DNA of 64,000 nt from Pseudomonas hygromyciniae. Lineage in GTDB: Bacteria > Pseudomonadota > Gammaproteobacteria > Pseudomonadales > Pseudomonadaceae. Location of the stretch: positions 4,090,501 to 4,154,500 of the forward strand of contig NZ_CP070506.1 in assembly GCF_016925675.1 (NCBI RefSeq), given 5' to 3'. How positions within the stretch are numbered: the stretch's first letter is position 1; each line of letters starts with the position of its first letter. Under the pieces are notes generated by a model that was given only the letters and a program-made list of their open reading frames with translations, was not told where the DNA came from and ran no database searches. This document shows, piece after piece, positions 33,341 through 43,054 of this stretch. The position numbers and the translations under genes were made by a program.

Positions 33341-34489
33341 TCACAACCCCATCTGCTTACTGATGATCTCGTTCATCACCTCCCGAGTGCCGCCGCCAAT
33401 CGACAAAATCCGATTGTCCCGGTACAGCCGCTCCACCAGGCTGCCGCGCATATAACCCAGCCCACCAAGAATCTGCACCGCGTCATACGTCACCCGGTCA
33501 GCCGTGTCGGTGGCCAGGTTCTTGGCCATGGAAATTTCCTTGATCACACTCTTGCCCGCGGCCATCTTCGCCGCCTGGCGATAAGTAAACTCCCGGGAAA
33601 CCTCGACCGCCGTGGCCATCTCCGCCAGGCGGTGCTTGAGCACTTGGAACTTGCCGATCGGCTTGCCAAAGGCCTCGCGCTGCGCGGCCCACTTCAAGCT
33701 CTCTTCCAGCGCCATCTGCGCCGTCATGTTGGCCATCAACGCCAAGGCCAGGCGCTCGCTCTGGAAATTACCCATGATGCAGGCAAAGCCCATGTTTTCG
33801 GCGCCGATCAGATTGCCCACCGGCACCTGGCAATCATCGAAGAACAACTCGGCAGTATCCGACGCCCACCAGCCCATTTTCTTCAGCGGCTGGCCAACGG
33901 TGAAGCCGGGCGTGTCCTTTTCGATCAGCAACAGGCTGATGCCGGCAAAGCCCGGCCCGCCAGTGCGTACCGCAACGGTGTAGTAGTCGGCGCGCACGCC
34001 ACTGGTGATAAAGGTTTTGCTGCCACTGACCCGATAACAGTCGCCATCCCGCACGGCTCGGGTTTGCAGGCTGGCCACGTCAGAACCACCCCCCGGCTCA
34101 GTGACGGCCAAGGCCATGATCTTCTCGCCAGACAAGACCTGGGGAGCCACGCGTGCGCGGATCTCGGGGCGGGCCCATTTGACGATCGGCGGCAAGCCGA
34201 TATCCAGCGATCCCAGCCCCGCCACCACGCCACCGGAACCACAACGCATCAACTCTTCGCTGGCGGCGACCTTGGCAAACAGATCGCCCTCGTGGCTGCC
34301 GCCTAGGGCTTCGGGGTAACCGATCCCGAGAATCCCCGCCGCACCGGCCTTGAGGTACAACTCGCGGGGGAAGTGTTCGGCCTCCTCCCATTGCTCGATA
34401 CCCGGCAGAATCTCGCGCTCGACAAAACGGCGCACGCTGTCGCGGACCAATTGGTGGCTAGGATCGAAGTATTCCTGATAGGCAGACAT
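33341..34489 (-). CDS. Acyl-CoA dehydrogenase
   Basis: FAD flavoprotein of 382 residues with all three domains; ALAVTEPGGGSD and the C-terminal REAFGKPIGKFQVLKHRLAEM and GGLGYMRGSLVERLYRD are diagnostic. The position that in medium-chain enzymes carries the catalytic glutamate (EGT) here reads GGGT, while helix G has ALEESLKWAAQREAFG; this resembles long-chain and isovaleryl enzymes, where the base comes from that helix. The substrate is unknown. ATG 34489 is used because GGAG lies upstream. Confidence 0.88.
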   Translation of the reverse strand: MSAYQEYFDPSHQLVRDSVRRFVEREILPGIEQWEEAEHFPRELYLKAGAAGILGIGYPEALGGSHEGDLFAKVAASEELMRCGSGGVVAGLGSLDIGLPPIVKWARPEIRARVAPQVLSGEKIMALAVTEPGGGSDVASLQTRAVRDGDCYRVSGSKTFITSGVRADYYTVAVRTGGPGFAGISLLLIEKDTPGFTVGQPLKKMGWWASDTAELFFDDCQVPVGNLIGAENMGFACIMGNFQSERLALALMANMTAQMALEESLKWAAQREAFGKPIGKFQVLKHRLAEMATAVEVSREFTYRQAAKMAAGKSVIKEISMAKNLATDTADRVTYDAVQILGGLGYMRGSLVERLYRDNRILSIGGGTREVMNEIISKQMGL

Positions 34490-34571
34490 CGGCAAGCTCC
34501 ATGCAGAGATGGAGCGAAATTACCAAGCGCTTGCTTGGTTATCAAGCCAAACGAAAATTTCGACCACAGCA

Positions 34572-34594
34572 CAAAGCCCGCTCCCACAGGGGAT
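34572..34594. repeat. Single (unpaired) REP half-site
   Basis: CAAAGCCCGCTCCCACAGGG resembles one arm of the window's REP pairs, with no inverted partner nearby. Confidence 0.5.
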
Positions 34595-34606
34595 TTGTGG
34601 TGGGTG

Positions 34607-35209
34607 TTAGAGGGCGATAGGTTTACGACCGGCAAACGAGTGCGCCAGGGTGCCGCCATCCACCAACTCCAGCTCGCCACCCAGCGGAACGCCGTGGGCA
34701 ATGCGCGAAGTGATCAAGCCTTTGTTGGTCAGCAGTTGCGCGATGTAATGCGCAGTGGCTTCGCCTTCCACCGTTGGGTTGGTAGCCAGGATCACTTCGG
34801 TGAAGGTGCCCTGATCTTCAATGCGCGCCACCAGTTGCGGGATGCCAATCGCCTCCGGCCCCAGGCCGTCGAGGGGCGAAAGGTGGCCCTTGAGCACAAA
34901 GTAGCGCCCGCGATAGCCGGTCTGTTCAACCGCATACACGTCCATCGGGCCTTCGACTACACACAGCAGCGTGTCATCACGACGAGGATCTGCGCATTGC
35001 GGGCACAGCTCTTCTTCGGTCAGGGTGCGGCACTGGCGGCAATGGCCCACGCCTTCCATGGCCTGGCTCAAGGCCTGGGCCAGTCGCGAGCCTCCGCTGC
35101 GGTCACGCTCCAGCAGTTGCAGCGCCATGCGCTGGGCGGTTTTCTGACCCACGCCCGGCAAGGTGCGCAGGGCATCGATCAGTTGACGAATCAGGGGGCT
35201 GAAGCTCAT
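34607..35209 (-). CDS. recR: Recombination mediator RecR
   Basis: With RecF and RecO it loads RecA at single-stranded gaps. Exactly 200 residues: helix-hairpin-helix ([20 protein letters not shown]), a four-cysteine zinc motif ([20 protein letters not shown]), and a Toprim domain ([15 protein letters not shown]). It usually lies directly after ybaB; here an oxidoreductase gene intervenes. Confidence 0.96.
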   Translation of the reverse strand: MSFSPLIRQLIDALRTLPGVGQKTAQRMALQLLERDRSGGSRLAQALSQAMEGVGHCRQCRTLTEEELCPQCADPRRDDTLLCVVEGPMDVYAVEQTGYRGRYFVLKGHLSPLDGLGPEAIGIPQLVARIEDQGTFTEVILATNPTVEGEATAHYIAQLLTNKGLITSRIAHGVPLGGELELVDGGTLAHSFAGRKPIAL

Positions 35210-35266
35210 GGGGAAAGGTCCGACAAAACAACGAGACGCGGTTTATACCCGCGCCTCGGATAAGCG

Positions 35267-36292
35267 TCAAATACGCACGACCAACTTGCCGAAGTTACGT
35301 CCTTCCAACAGCCCGATAAAGGCCTCGGGCGCCTGCTCCAGGCCGTCGACCACGTCTTCGCGGAACTTGACCTTGCCGTCCCGCACCCAGGGCGCCATGG
35401 CGCTGATAAATTCCGGGTGGCGGTCGCCATAGTCGTCGAACACGATAAAGCCCTGGATGCGCACGCGCTTGGTCAACAACGTGCGTTGCAACGCCGGCAG
35501 CCGATCGGGGCCGGTGGGGGCCTCGTGGGCGTTGTAACCGGCAATCAGGCCACACAGAGGGATCCGCGCCTTGGGGTTGAGCAAAGGCAGCACGGCGTCG
35601 AATACCTTGCCGCCGACATTCTCGTAATAGATGTCCACGCCCTTGGAACAGGCCTGGGCCAGTTCATCGGCAAAATCCGCGCTCTTGTGATCGATGCAAG
35701 CGTCAAAGCCCAACTCCTCCACCACATAGCGGCACTTGTCGGCGCCGCCCGCGATGCCCACCACGTGCAAGCCCTTGAGCTTGGCCACCTGGCCGACCAC
35801 CGAGCCCACCGCGCCCGAGGCTGCCGCTACTACCAGGGTTTCCCCGGCCTTCGGTTGGCCGATATCCATCAGCCCCATATAAGCCGTCATGCCAGGCATA
35901 CCCAGTACGCCAAGGGCCATGGACGGGCTTGGCAAGCCCTTGGGCACCGGTATCAAGTTGCCCCCATCGCTGATGCTATGGCTTTGCCAGCCGGTGGCAC
36001 CGACCACCAGGTCGCCCACCTCGAACTTGGGGTTGCGCGACTGTTCGATGCGACTGACAGCACCACCGGTCATTACCTCGCCGATTTCTACCGGTGCGGC
36101 GTAGGACGGCGCGTCACTCATACGCCCACGCATGTAGGGGTCCAGGGACAGGAACAGGGTCTTGAGCAGAACCTGGCCGTCTGCCAGGTCAGGCAGCGCC
36201 ACGCGCTCCAGGCGGAAGTTCTCCGGCACGGGCGCACCCTGCGGGCGGGATACCAGGACGATGCGCTGGTTGAGGGTCATGGCTTGGGTCAT
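35267..36292 (-). CDS. NADP-dependent oxidoreductase, CurA type
   Basis: Medium-chain reductase of 341 residues without zinc ligands, like NADPH-dependent curcumin/alkenal reductases. The nucleotide fold has AAASGAVGSVVGQVAKLKG, with conserved FLSLDPYMRGRM and DIYYENVGG. ATG 36292 has AGGAG upstream at good spacing. Its place between ybaB and recR, behind a strong terminator, suggests it has its own promoter and was inserted into the operon. Confidence 0.87.
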   Translation of the reverse strand: MTQAMTLNQRIVLVSRPQGAPVPENFRLERVALPDLADGQVLLKTLFLSLDPYMRGRMSDAPSYAAPVEIGEVMTGGAVSRIEQSRNPKFEVGDLVVGATGWQSHSISDGGNLIPVPKGLPSPSMALGVLGMPGMTAYMGLMDIGQPKAGETLVVAAASGAVGSVVGQVAKLKGLHVVGIAGGADKCRYVVEELGFDACIDHKSADFADELAQACSKGVDIYYENVGGKVFDAVLPLLNPKARIPLCGLIAGYNAHEAPTGPDRLPALQRTLLTKRVRIQGFIVFDDYGDRHPEFISAMAPWVRDGKVKFREDVVDGLEQAPEAFIGLLEGRNFGKLVVRI

Positions 36293-36384
36293 CAGCAAGG
36301 CTCCTTTTATCGGTGATTGAATTCAGCGGTATAGGGTGCAGACAGCTGTTGCAGTGCTGACGTTCGATTGTGCCCGACACAAAC

Positions 36385-36415
36385 AAAAATGCCAGGCACG
36401 ATGCCTGGCATTTTT
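36385..36415 (-). terminator. Bidirectional terminator after ybaB
   Basis: Perfect 14-bp stem AAAAATGCCAGGCA / TGCCTGGCATTTTT with a 3-base loop. It lies just downstream of ybaB and separates dnaX-ybaB from the oxidoreductase and recR. Confidence 0.92.
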
Positions 36416-36432
36416 GGTGTCGCGCTGGCCGA

Positions 36433-36771
36433 TCAGAATGGCAGCTTCATGCCCGGCGGCAGTTGCATGCCAGCGGTCACGCCGGACATTTTGTCCTGGC
36501 TGTTGGCTTCGATCTTACGCACGGCGTCATTGACGGCCGCGGCGAACAGGGCTTCGAGCATTTCCAGGTCGTCTTCGCCAACGCCCGGCAATACGCTTGG
36601 GTCGATGCTCACGCGCTTGATGTCGTGACGACCGGTCATCACCACGCTGACCATATCGCCGCCGGCTTTACCGGTGACTTCGGCGTTGGCCAGTTCTTCC
36701 TGCATCTTGGCCATTTTTTCCTGCATCTGCTGCGCCTGCTTCATCAGGCCGGCCATGCCACCTTTCATCAT
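36433..36771 (-). CDS. ybaB: YbaB/EbfC nucleoid-associated protein
   Basis: Dimeric DNA-binding protein of 112 residues ([20 protein letters not shown]) with a methionine-rich helical start and the conserved [27 protein letters not shown] upstream supports ATG 36771. It follows dnaX by 66 bp. Confidence 0.94.
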   Translation of the reverse strand: MMKGGMAGLMKQAQQMQEKMAKMQEELANAEVTGKAGGDMVSVVMTGRHDIKRVSIDPSVLPGVGEDDLEMLEALFAAAVNDAVRKIEANSQDKMSGVTAGMQLPPGMKLPF

Positions 36772-36837
36772 GGGAATCACCTCAAAAGTACGTGGATCAA
36801 TACGGCGCCGTGCCTTGGGGCACGGCGCCTTCAATTA

Positions 36838-38898
36838 TCAGCCCGCTGCGGCCTGGGCTTCGACGGGCTCAATAGTATCGTGTCGCACCACCGCGCCAAA
36901 CTGCTCCATCATCTGCTGGATGAGCGGATCGGCCTGGATCGACTCCTCGGCCTCGCGCTGGCGGTTGAGCCGGCGACGGGTGGCGGCCTGGGCCGGGGTT
37001 TCCTGCTCGGGCTTGATCAGCTCGATGGTCACCGTCAGGGGGCGTTCGTGGAACTGGTTCAGGGCATCGTTGAGCCGGCGCTGCTGGGTTGCGTTGAACA
37101 GGGCACTGTGGGCGGGGTCCAGGTGCAACAGCCAGTGATCGCCGTCGACGGCAATCAGCGTGCAGTTGGCGGCGATGCTCCCGGTCATGCCGGAGATCGG
37201 CAGCTTCGGGAACAACTCCAACCATTGCAGGGCCAGGCCGGTGGCCGGCATGGCGGCAGGTTCCGCCTCGGGCTCGGGCGCAGGCTCGGCGGTGTGCTCG
37301 CTGGCCAGGTCGTCCAAATAGCTGTAGGCCGAGTCCATGTCCGGCTCGATGTAATCTTCGTCCAGCGGCGGCTCGTCATCCAGGTCGATACCTGGGGTCG
37401 CGGCGTCCACTTCGGCAATAGTTGGCTCGGGCACGGGTGCCGAGACCCATTCCGGCGCGTCCGGTACCACGCTGTCGGGGGGTGGGGGGGTGGGCGTCGG
37501 CATCGGCGTCAGCTCAGGCTGCTCGGCGCTGGTTTCCAGCACGGGCTCGACGGCAGGTGCCGACTCGACCACGGCCTCTACCGGCTCATTCCAAGGCAGA
37601 TCGACCACCGGCGCTGGCGCAGGCTCGGCAACCGGCTCCGGGGCCACTACCGGCACCACAGGCTCGACCGCGACCGGGGCTGGAGCGACTGCCACAGGTT
37701 GCGGCGCGATCACTGGCGCGACGACCGCCGCGCCAGCCACTGGTTTGGCGGAATCAACTGTGGCCTGGCTGATCCCCACTGGCTTTAGCGGCTGTCTCGG
37801 CGCATCGGCGGTGTCTGCGGGGCGAAACGCCAGCATGCGCAGCATGACCATTTCAAACCCGCCGCGCGGGTCCGGTGCCAAGGGCAGGTCACGCCGCCCG
37901 ATCAAGCCCATCTGGTAGTAGAACTGTACATCTTCGGCTGGCAACGCCTGGGCCAGAGCCAACACGCGGTCGCGATCGCCGTGGCCGTTATCGACCCCTT
38001 CAGGCAGCGCCTGGGCGATAGCGACGCGGTGCAGCACGTTGAGAATTTCCGAAAGCACGCCATTCCAGTCCGGGCCCTGCTCCGACAGATGGCGCACCGC
38101 TTCAAGAAGCGCCTTGGCATCGCCTTCGATCAGCGCATGCAGCACGTCAAACACTTGCCCGTGGTCGAGGGTGCCGAGCATGGCCCGCACGTCGGCGGCC
38201 ATCACCTTGCCTTCACCAAAGGCAATGGCCTGGTCGGTCAGGCTCATGGCGTCACGCATCGAGCCATCGGCGGCGCGGCCCAGCAGCCACAGCGCGTCGT
38301 CTTCGAATGGCACGTTCTCCACACCGAGCACGTGGGTCAAATGCTCGACCACGCGCTCGGGGGTCATGTTTTTCAGGGAGAACTGCAGGCACCGCGACAA
38401 AATCGTTGCGGGAAGTTTCTGTGGATCGGTGGTGGCAAGGATGAACTTAACGTAGGGCGGCGGCTCCTCCAGGGTCTTCAACAGGGCGTTGAAGGAATGG
38501 CTGGAGAGCATGTGCACTTCGTCGATCAGGTACACCTTGAAGCGCCCGCGGCTGGGGGCGTACTGCACGTTGTCCAGCAGTTCGCGGGTGTCCTCGACCT
38601 TGGTGCGGCTCGCGGCGTCGATCTCGATCAGGTCGACAAAGCGCCCTTCGTCAATCTCCCGGCATACCGAGCAGGTACCGCAGGGGGTCGAAGTGATGCC
38701 CGTTTCACAGTTCAGGCATTTGGCAATGATCCGCGCAATGGTGGTCTTGCCCACCCCGCGGGTGCCGGTGAACAGGTAGGCGTGGTGCAGCCGTTGGCTG
38801 TCCAAGGCATTGATCAGAGCCTTGAGCACATGGGTCTGGCCGACCATTTCGCGGAACGAGCGCGGACGCCATTTACGTGCAAGAACCTGATAACTCAT
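36838..38898 (-). CDS. dnaX: DNA polymerase III subunit tau (and gamma)
   Basis: Clamp-loader ATPase and replisome organiser (686 residues). It has Walker A GTRGVGKTTIA at 45-55, zinc cysteines at 64, 73, 76 and 79, sensor sequences and then a Pro/Ala/Val/Glu-rich linker (about 370-560) before a C-terminal domain that binds polymerase. The coding strand holds runs of seven and six C (37484-37490 and 37477-37482) in the linker. ATG 38898 (MSYQVLARKWRPR) begins the conserved part. Confidence 0.96.
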   Translation of the reverse strand: MSYQVLARKWRPRSFREMVGQTHVLKALINALDSQRLHHAYLFTGTRGVGKTTIARIIAKCLNCETGITSTPCGTCSVCREIDEGRFVDLIEIDAASRTKVEDTRELLDNVQYAPSRGRFKVYLIDEVHMLSSHSFNALLKTLEEPPPYVKFILATTDPQKLPATILSRCLQFSLKNMTPERVVEHLTHVLGVENVPFEDDALWLLGRAADGSMRDAMSLTDQAIAFGEGKVMAADVRAMLGTLDHGQVFDVLHALIEGDAKALLEAVRHLSEQGPDWNGVLSEILNVLHRVAIAQALPEGVDNGHGDRDRVLALAQALPAEDVQFYYQMGLIGRRDLPLAPDPRGGFEMVMLRMLAFRPADTADAPRQPLKPVGISQATVDSAKPVAGAAVVAPVIAPQPVAVAPAPVAVEPVVPVVAPEPVAEPAPAPVVDLPWNEPVEAVVESAPAVEPVLETSAEQPELTPMPTPTPPPPDSVVPDAPEWVSAPVPEPTIAEVDAATPGIDLDDEPPLDEDYIEPDMDSAYSYLDDLASEHTAEPAPEPEAEPAAMPATGLALQWLELFPKLPISGMTGSIAANCTLIAVDGDHWLLHLDPAHSALFNATQQRRLNDALNQFHERPLTVTIELIKPEQETPAQAATRRRLNRQREAEESIQADPLIQQMMEQFGAVVRHDTIEPVEAQAAAG

Positions 38899-39032
38899 CG
38901 AAAACCGTCGCAACTGGGAAGCGGGAGCCGGTAATGCTAGCGGAGCAGGGGGGAAATTGCATCCGGCACGCTCGCCTAATCTGACTAAGCTGGTGGTGAC
39001 ATGCCCCGCAAAGGGCTGATCCCGGAGAATTT

Positions 39033-39800
39033 ATGCGCGTAGTCCTGGGCGCTTTATGGATGATCACCACACTGAGCCTGGCGGAGCCCACCCCGTTGCG
39101 CTTTGCCATTTCCGACAGCTGGGCCATGCCCATGGTGCAGATCGACGGGGACCAGCCGACCCAAGGCATTTTGTATGACCTGATGCTGAGCCTGGCAAAC
39201 CAGGTCGGCCACCCGGCGCAATTCCAGGTATTGGCCCGAGCCCGCATCGCCCCGGCCATGGAACACGGCGAGATCGATGTGCGCTGCTACGTCACACAGG
39301 CGTGGCTCAATAACCTGTCTGGCGATTATGTCTGGAGCATTCCGTTATGGGTCCAGCGCAATGTGCTGGTCAGCGCCCATGTCCCGCCGCTGTCGGTGAA
39401 TGTGACGAAGCTGGCAGCGCAGAGCATCGGCACAGTGCTCAACTACAGCTACCCGACCCTTGAACCGCTGTTCGCCACGGGCCAGCTCAAGCGCGACGAC
39501 GCCCGCAGCGAAGAGCAAGTGCTGCACAAGCTGGTGGCGGGCCGCTTCAAGTACGCGATCACCAACGAATGGACCCTGGAGCGCTTTAATCAGCAGTTTC
39601 CGAAGGGCCCGGGGCTGCACGTGGTGGCGGTGATCGAGGAGCAAAGCCTGGGTTGCTACGTGCGCAACGACCCGGCCCTGCCCGTCCAACGGATTTTGCG
39701 TACGCTGCTGCGCATGAAGATGTCAGGGGAGGTTGACGACATCATTGGGCTCTACACCGGCGACCGCAAGCAGCCGCCTCAACCCTCACCGGCACCATAG
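39033..39800 (+). CDS. Periplasmic solute-binding protein, family 3 type, without transporter partner
   Basis: 255-residue protein with an N-terminal signal peptide (MRVVLGALWMITTLSLA) and the amino-acid-binding fold of transporter substrate-binding proteins (PLRFAISDSWAMPMVQI, GILYDLMLSLANQVG). No permease or ATPase gene is near. The last 22 bp overlap the end of the convergent PAS-GGDEF-EAL gene. It may be a stand-alone periplasmic sensor; ligand unknown. Confidence 0.8.
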   Translation: MRVVLGALWMITTLSLAEPTPLRFAISDSWAMPMVQIDGDQPTQGILYDLMLSLANQVGHPAQFQVLARARIAPAMEHGEIDVRCYVTQAWLNNLSGDYVWSIPLWVQRNVLVSAHVPPLSVNVTKLAAQSIGTVLNYSYPTLEPLFATGQLKRDDARSEEQVLHKLVAGRFKYAITNEWTLERFNQQFPKGPGLHVVAVIEEQSLGCYVRNDPALPVQRILRTLLRMKMSGEVDDIIGLYTGDRKQPPQPSPAP

Positions 39801-41470
39801 TTGAGTAGATCGAAGCCCGCCGCCCAGACTGGTACTTCGTCGGCTGGCATCGGCTGGGCGAAGTAATAACCCTGGGCCACTTCACACCCCATACGCAGCA
39901 GCAGTTGGCCATGTTCGAGGGATTCCAGGCCCTCGGCGATCACCTCGCGGCCAAATGCCCGGGCCAGGCCGATCACCGCCTGGGTCAGGGCCAGGTCGTC
40001 CTTGTCATGGAGGATGTCGCGCACAAACGACTTGTCGATCTTGATGGTCTGCGTCGGCAGGCGCTTGAGGTAGCTGAGGGACGAATAGCCGGTGCCGAAA
40101 TCATCCAGGGAAAACCGCACCCCCAGCGCCTGGCAGGCCGCAAGGTGCTCGGTGACCCGCTGGATATGATCGATGGCCACCGATTCGGCAATCTCCAGGT
40201 CCAGCATGTGCGGCGCAACATCGGGATGCTGGGCCAGCAGTTGTTGCAGGCGCTCAACAAAATCGGCGCGCTGGAAGTGCCGCGCCGCGATATTCACGCT
40301 GACCGGCCAGCAATGCCCGGCCTCCTGCCACTGACGTATCTGCGCCAGCACCTGGTCCATGACCCATTCGCCGACATCGACGATCAGGTCGGTCTGCTCG
40401 ATCAACGACAGGAAATCCTTGGGCGATACCAGCCCGCGTATCGGGTGCTGCCAACGCAACAATGCCTCGAACCCCACGACCTGGCCGTGGCGCAAATTGA
40501 TCTTGGGATGGAAGTGCAGGCACAACTCCCCCGCCGCCAGGGCCTGGCGAATCTGCTGCACGGTCTGGTGGGTGGCCTTGACCTCCTGCTCCAGGGACAC
40601 GTCAAACAGCTGGTAGCGGTTACGCCCACTTTGCTTGGCCACATACATGGCCTGGTCGGCATGGCGCAGCAGGGTGTCGGCATCCTCGTCATCCAACGGG
40701 AACAGCGTGACGCCAATGCTGGCAAACACGTTGATCTGCGCCCCGAGGATCGAGTACGGCTCGGAAATGGCCGTGAGGATGCGCCGCAATGCGCGGTTCA
40801 ACTCATCGGCGTCGCGCACGTAGCGCAGGATCAATACGAATTCGTCACCGGCGAGCCTGGCGACCACATCTTCGCCACGAATGATGTCACGCAGGCGGCT
40901 GGCGACCTCCACCAGCAACAGGTCGCCAGAGGCATGGCCATAGCCATCGTTGACCGCCTTGAAGCCGTCCAGGTCGAGCATGCACACCGCCAGGGGGATG
41001 TGCTCGCTGCGGGAAAACTCCAAAGACTGCACGAGCAATTCGGAGAGATAGGCGCGGTTGGGCAGCCCGGTCAGCACATCGTGGCCGACCCGCCATTGCA
41101 GAGTCTGCAGTAACTGGCGCTTTTCGCTGACATCAAAACGAATCGACACGTACTTCTGCACCTTGCCAGTACGCTCATCGACCAACGGCACCATGGTGCT
41201 ATCGACCCAATACAGCGAACCATCCTTGGCACGGTTGCAGATTTCCCCGCGCCAGACCTTGCCCTCGGTGATGGTGCGCCACATGCCCTGGAAAAACCCG
41301 GCGGGGTGCAATCCTGAACTGAGAATCCGGTGGTTGCGCCCCAGCAACTCGTCGCGGCTGTAGCCGGACATGCCGCAGAATTGGTCGTTGACGTAGGTGA
41401 TGCGGCCGGTGAGGTCTGTCTCGGAGAAAATGGCGGCGGCATCCACGGCCCTGCGGTATTTCTCATCCAT
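39779..41470 (-). CDS. PAS-GGDEF-EAL cyclic-di-GMP protein
   Basis: Cytosolic protein of 563 residues: PAS domain (about 10-115), GGDEF domain with AGDEF at 207-211, and EAL domain with FEALLRW at 334-340, DDFGTGYSS and AEGLES. The EAL motifs look complete, so phosphodiesterase activity is likely; the cyclase site has Ala for the first Gly and may be weak or only bind GTP. No membrane segment. The start, ATG 41470, is 18 bp after the chemoreceptor gene, with which it probably forms an operon. Confidence 0.9.
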   Translation of the reverse strand: MDEKYRRAVDAAAIFSETDLTGRITYVNDQFCGMSGYSRDELLGRNHRILSSGLHPAGFFQGMWRTITEGKVWRGEICNRAKDGSLYWVDSTMVPLVDERTGKVQKYVSIRFDVSEKRQLLQTLQWRVGHDVLTGLPNRAYLSELLVQSLEFSRSEHIPLAVCMLDLDGFKAVNDGYGHASGDLLLVEVASRLRDIIRGEDVVARLAGDEFVLILRYVRDADELNRALRRILTAISEPYSILGAQINVFASIGVTLFPLDDEDADTLLRHADQAMYVAKQSGRNRYQLFDVSLEQEVKATHQTVQQIRQALAAGELCLHFHPKINLRHGQVVGFEALLRWQHPIRGLVSPKDFLSLIEQTDLIVDVGEWVMDQVLAQIRQWQEAGHCWPVSVNIAARHFQRADFVERLQQLLAQHPDVAPHMLDLEIAESVAIDHIQRVTEHLAACQALGVRFSLDDFGTGYSSLSYLKRLPTQTIKIDKSFVRDILHDKDDLALTQAVIGLARAFGREVIAEGLESLEHGQLLLRMGCEVAQGYYFAQPMPADEVPVWAAGFDLLNYGAGEG

Positions 41471-41488
41471 GAATGAGGCTCTAGGTGG

Positions 41489-43054
41489 CTAGCGGTTGAA
41501 CCGCTCGACCAGGGCACGCAACCCGGAAGAGATGCTTTCGAGTTCCCGGCCACGGGTGACTGCAGCGTTGGCATTGCCCGCTGTCTTTTGTACCGTGGCC
41601 GCGACGTTATTGATCTGTTGTGAAACATCCTCTGCGACGTGGGATTGTTCCTGTGAGGCAGCAGCCATTTGCTGACTCATGCCGGTAATGCGCTCCACCG
41701 CCTGGCGGATGCCCTGCAGTGCCTCTTGCGCTTGCAACACTTGCTGCACGCCCTGCTCGGCCTCGTGAATGCCGGTACTGGCAATTTCCACGGCTTCTTC
41801 GGCGCCAGCGCGCAAATTCTGGATGATGCCCTGGATCTGCTCCGTCGACTCCCGGGTCTTGCCCGCCAGCGCCCGCACTTCATCGGCCACCACGGCAAAG
41901 CCACGCCCCTGCTCGCCGGCCCGCGCCGCTTCGATGGCGGCATTCAGCGCCAGCAGGTTGGTCTGGTCGGCGATGGCCTGGATCATGCTCGCCGCCACGC
42001 GGATTTCCTGGGTCTGGCCAGCCAGGTGGCCAACCGCCTGGTTGATCTGGGTGACGGTGGCCGCCAGCAACTGGATCGCCTCGCGTGTGGTGCCGACGAC
42101 ATGGCTGCCGTGCCCGGCCAGGTCATTGGCGGTGCGGGCTTCGCTGGCGGTCTGCTGTACATGCGTCGCCACTTCGGCGATAGACGCGGCCATTTCGGTC
42201 ATGGCGGCGGCAGTCATATCGGTCTCGGCGCGTTGTTCCAGCAGCGCCGACTCGGTATTACCCGACAACACACTGGAATCGGCCGCCGCCTCGGCCATCT
42301 GGGTGGCGAGGTCACTGAGGCGCGTGAGGGCGGTTTTCAAACGCGCCTCTTCACTGATCAGGATCATCTCCAATTGCGCGGCCGGGCCCAGCGCATCGCT
42401 GTAGGTCATGGCGCTGATGGGGTCGGAAAAGGTGTTGGGTGTATGCTCGACGATCTGCTTGAGCTGTCGCCCCAGACGCAGGTGCGCCCAGGCGCCCAGT
42501 CCGAGAAACAGCAGCGCGGTCGATGCCTGCGCCCAACCAGTGGGCAACCATTGCACCGCACCGCCAGCGACCACCGCCGCCAAGGCGGGCACGGCCAGGG
42601 CATTACCGACCTGGCCCAGACGCTGCAGCAGCGACACCGCCGAGCGCCCGGCACGCAAGCGGGCGTAGAGCGCTTCGGCCCGTCGGACTTGTTCACGCGT
42701 CGGCTTGACCCGCACCGACTCATAGCCCACTAACCGGCCATTTTCCAGGATTGGCGTGACATAGGCGCTGACCCAATAGAAATTGCCATTCTTGCAGCGG
42801 TTCTTGACCACGCCCATCCAACTCTGGCCGGCCTTGAGGTAGCGCCACATCAACTCGAAGACTGCGGGCGGCATGTCCGGATGGCGAACCAGGTTGTGGG
42901 TGCTGCCGATCAGCTCGGCCTGAGTGAAGCCGCTCATGGCTGCAAACTCAGCGTTGCAGTAGGTGATGTGACTATTGATATCAGTTGCGGAAATGAGCCG
43001 TTGCTGCTCCCCGAAAGTCTGTTCAACTGTGGTGACCGGCAAATTGACGCGCAC
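41489..43054 (-). CDS. PAS-domain chemoreceptor, Aer paralogue
   Basis: 521 residues, the same length and layout as the Aer at 13274: N-terminal PAS ([43 protein letters not shown]), a hydrophobic anchor (about 150-190), and the signalling tip [23 protein letters not shown] 43054 is the start, with GGAG seven bases upstream. It directly precedes the c-di-GMP gene, so redox sensing by this receptor may be coordinated with c-di-GMP control. Confidence 0.87.
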   Translation of the reverse strand: MRVNLPVTTVEQTFGEQQRLISATDINSHITYCNAEFAAMSGFTQAELIGSTHNLVRHPDMPPAVFELMWRYLKAGQSWMGVVKNRCKNGNFYWVSAYVTPILENGRLVGYESVRVKPTREQVRRAEALYARLRAGRSAVSLLQRLGQVGNALAVPALAAVVAGGAVQWLPTGWAQASTALLFLGLGAWAHLRLGRQLKQIVEHTPNTFSDPISAMTYSDALGPAAQLEMILISEEARLKTALTRLSDLATQMAEAAADSSVLSGNTESALLEQRAETDMTAAAMTEMAASIAEVATHVQQTASEARTANDLAGHGSHVVGTTREAIQLLAATVTQINQAVGHLAGQTQEIRVAASMIQAIADQTNLLALNAAIEAARAGEQGRGFAVVADEVRALAGKTRESTEQIQGIIQNLRAGAEEAVEIASTGIHEAEQGVQQVLQAQEALQGIRQAVERITGMSQQMAAASQEQSHVAEDVSQQINNVAATVQKTAGNANAAVTRGRELESISSGLRALVERFNR

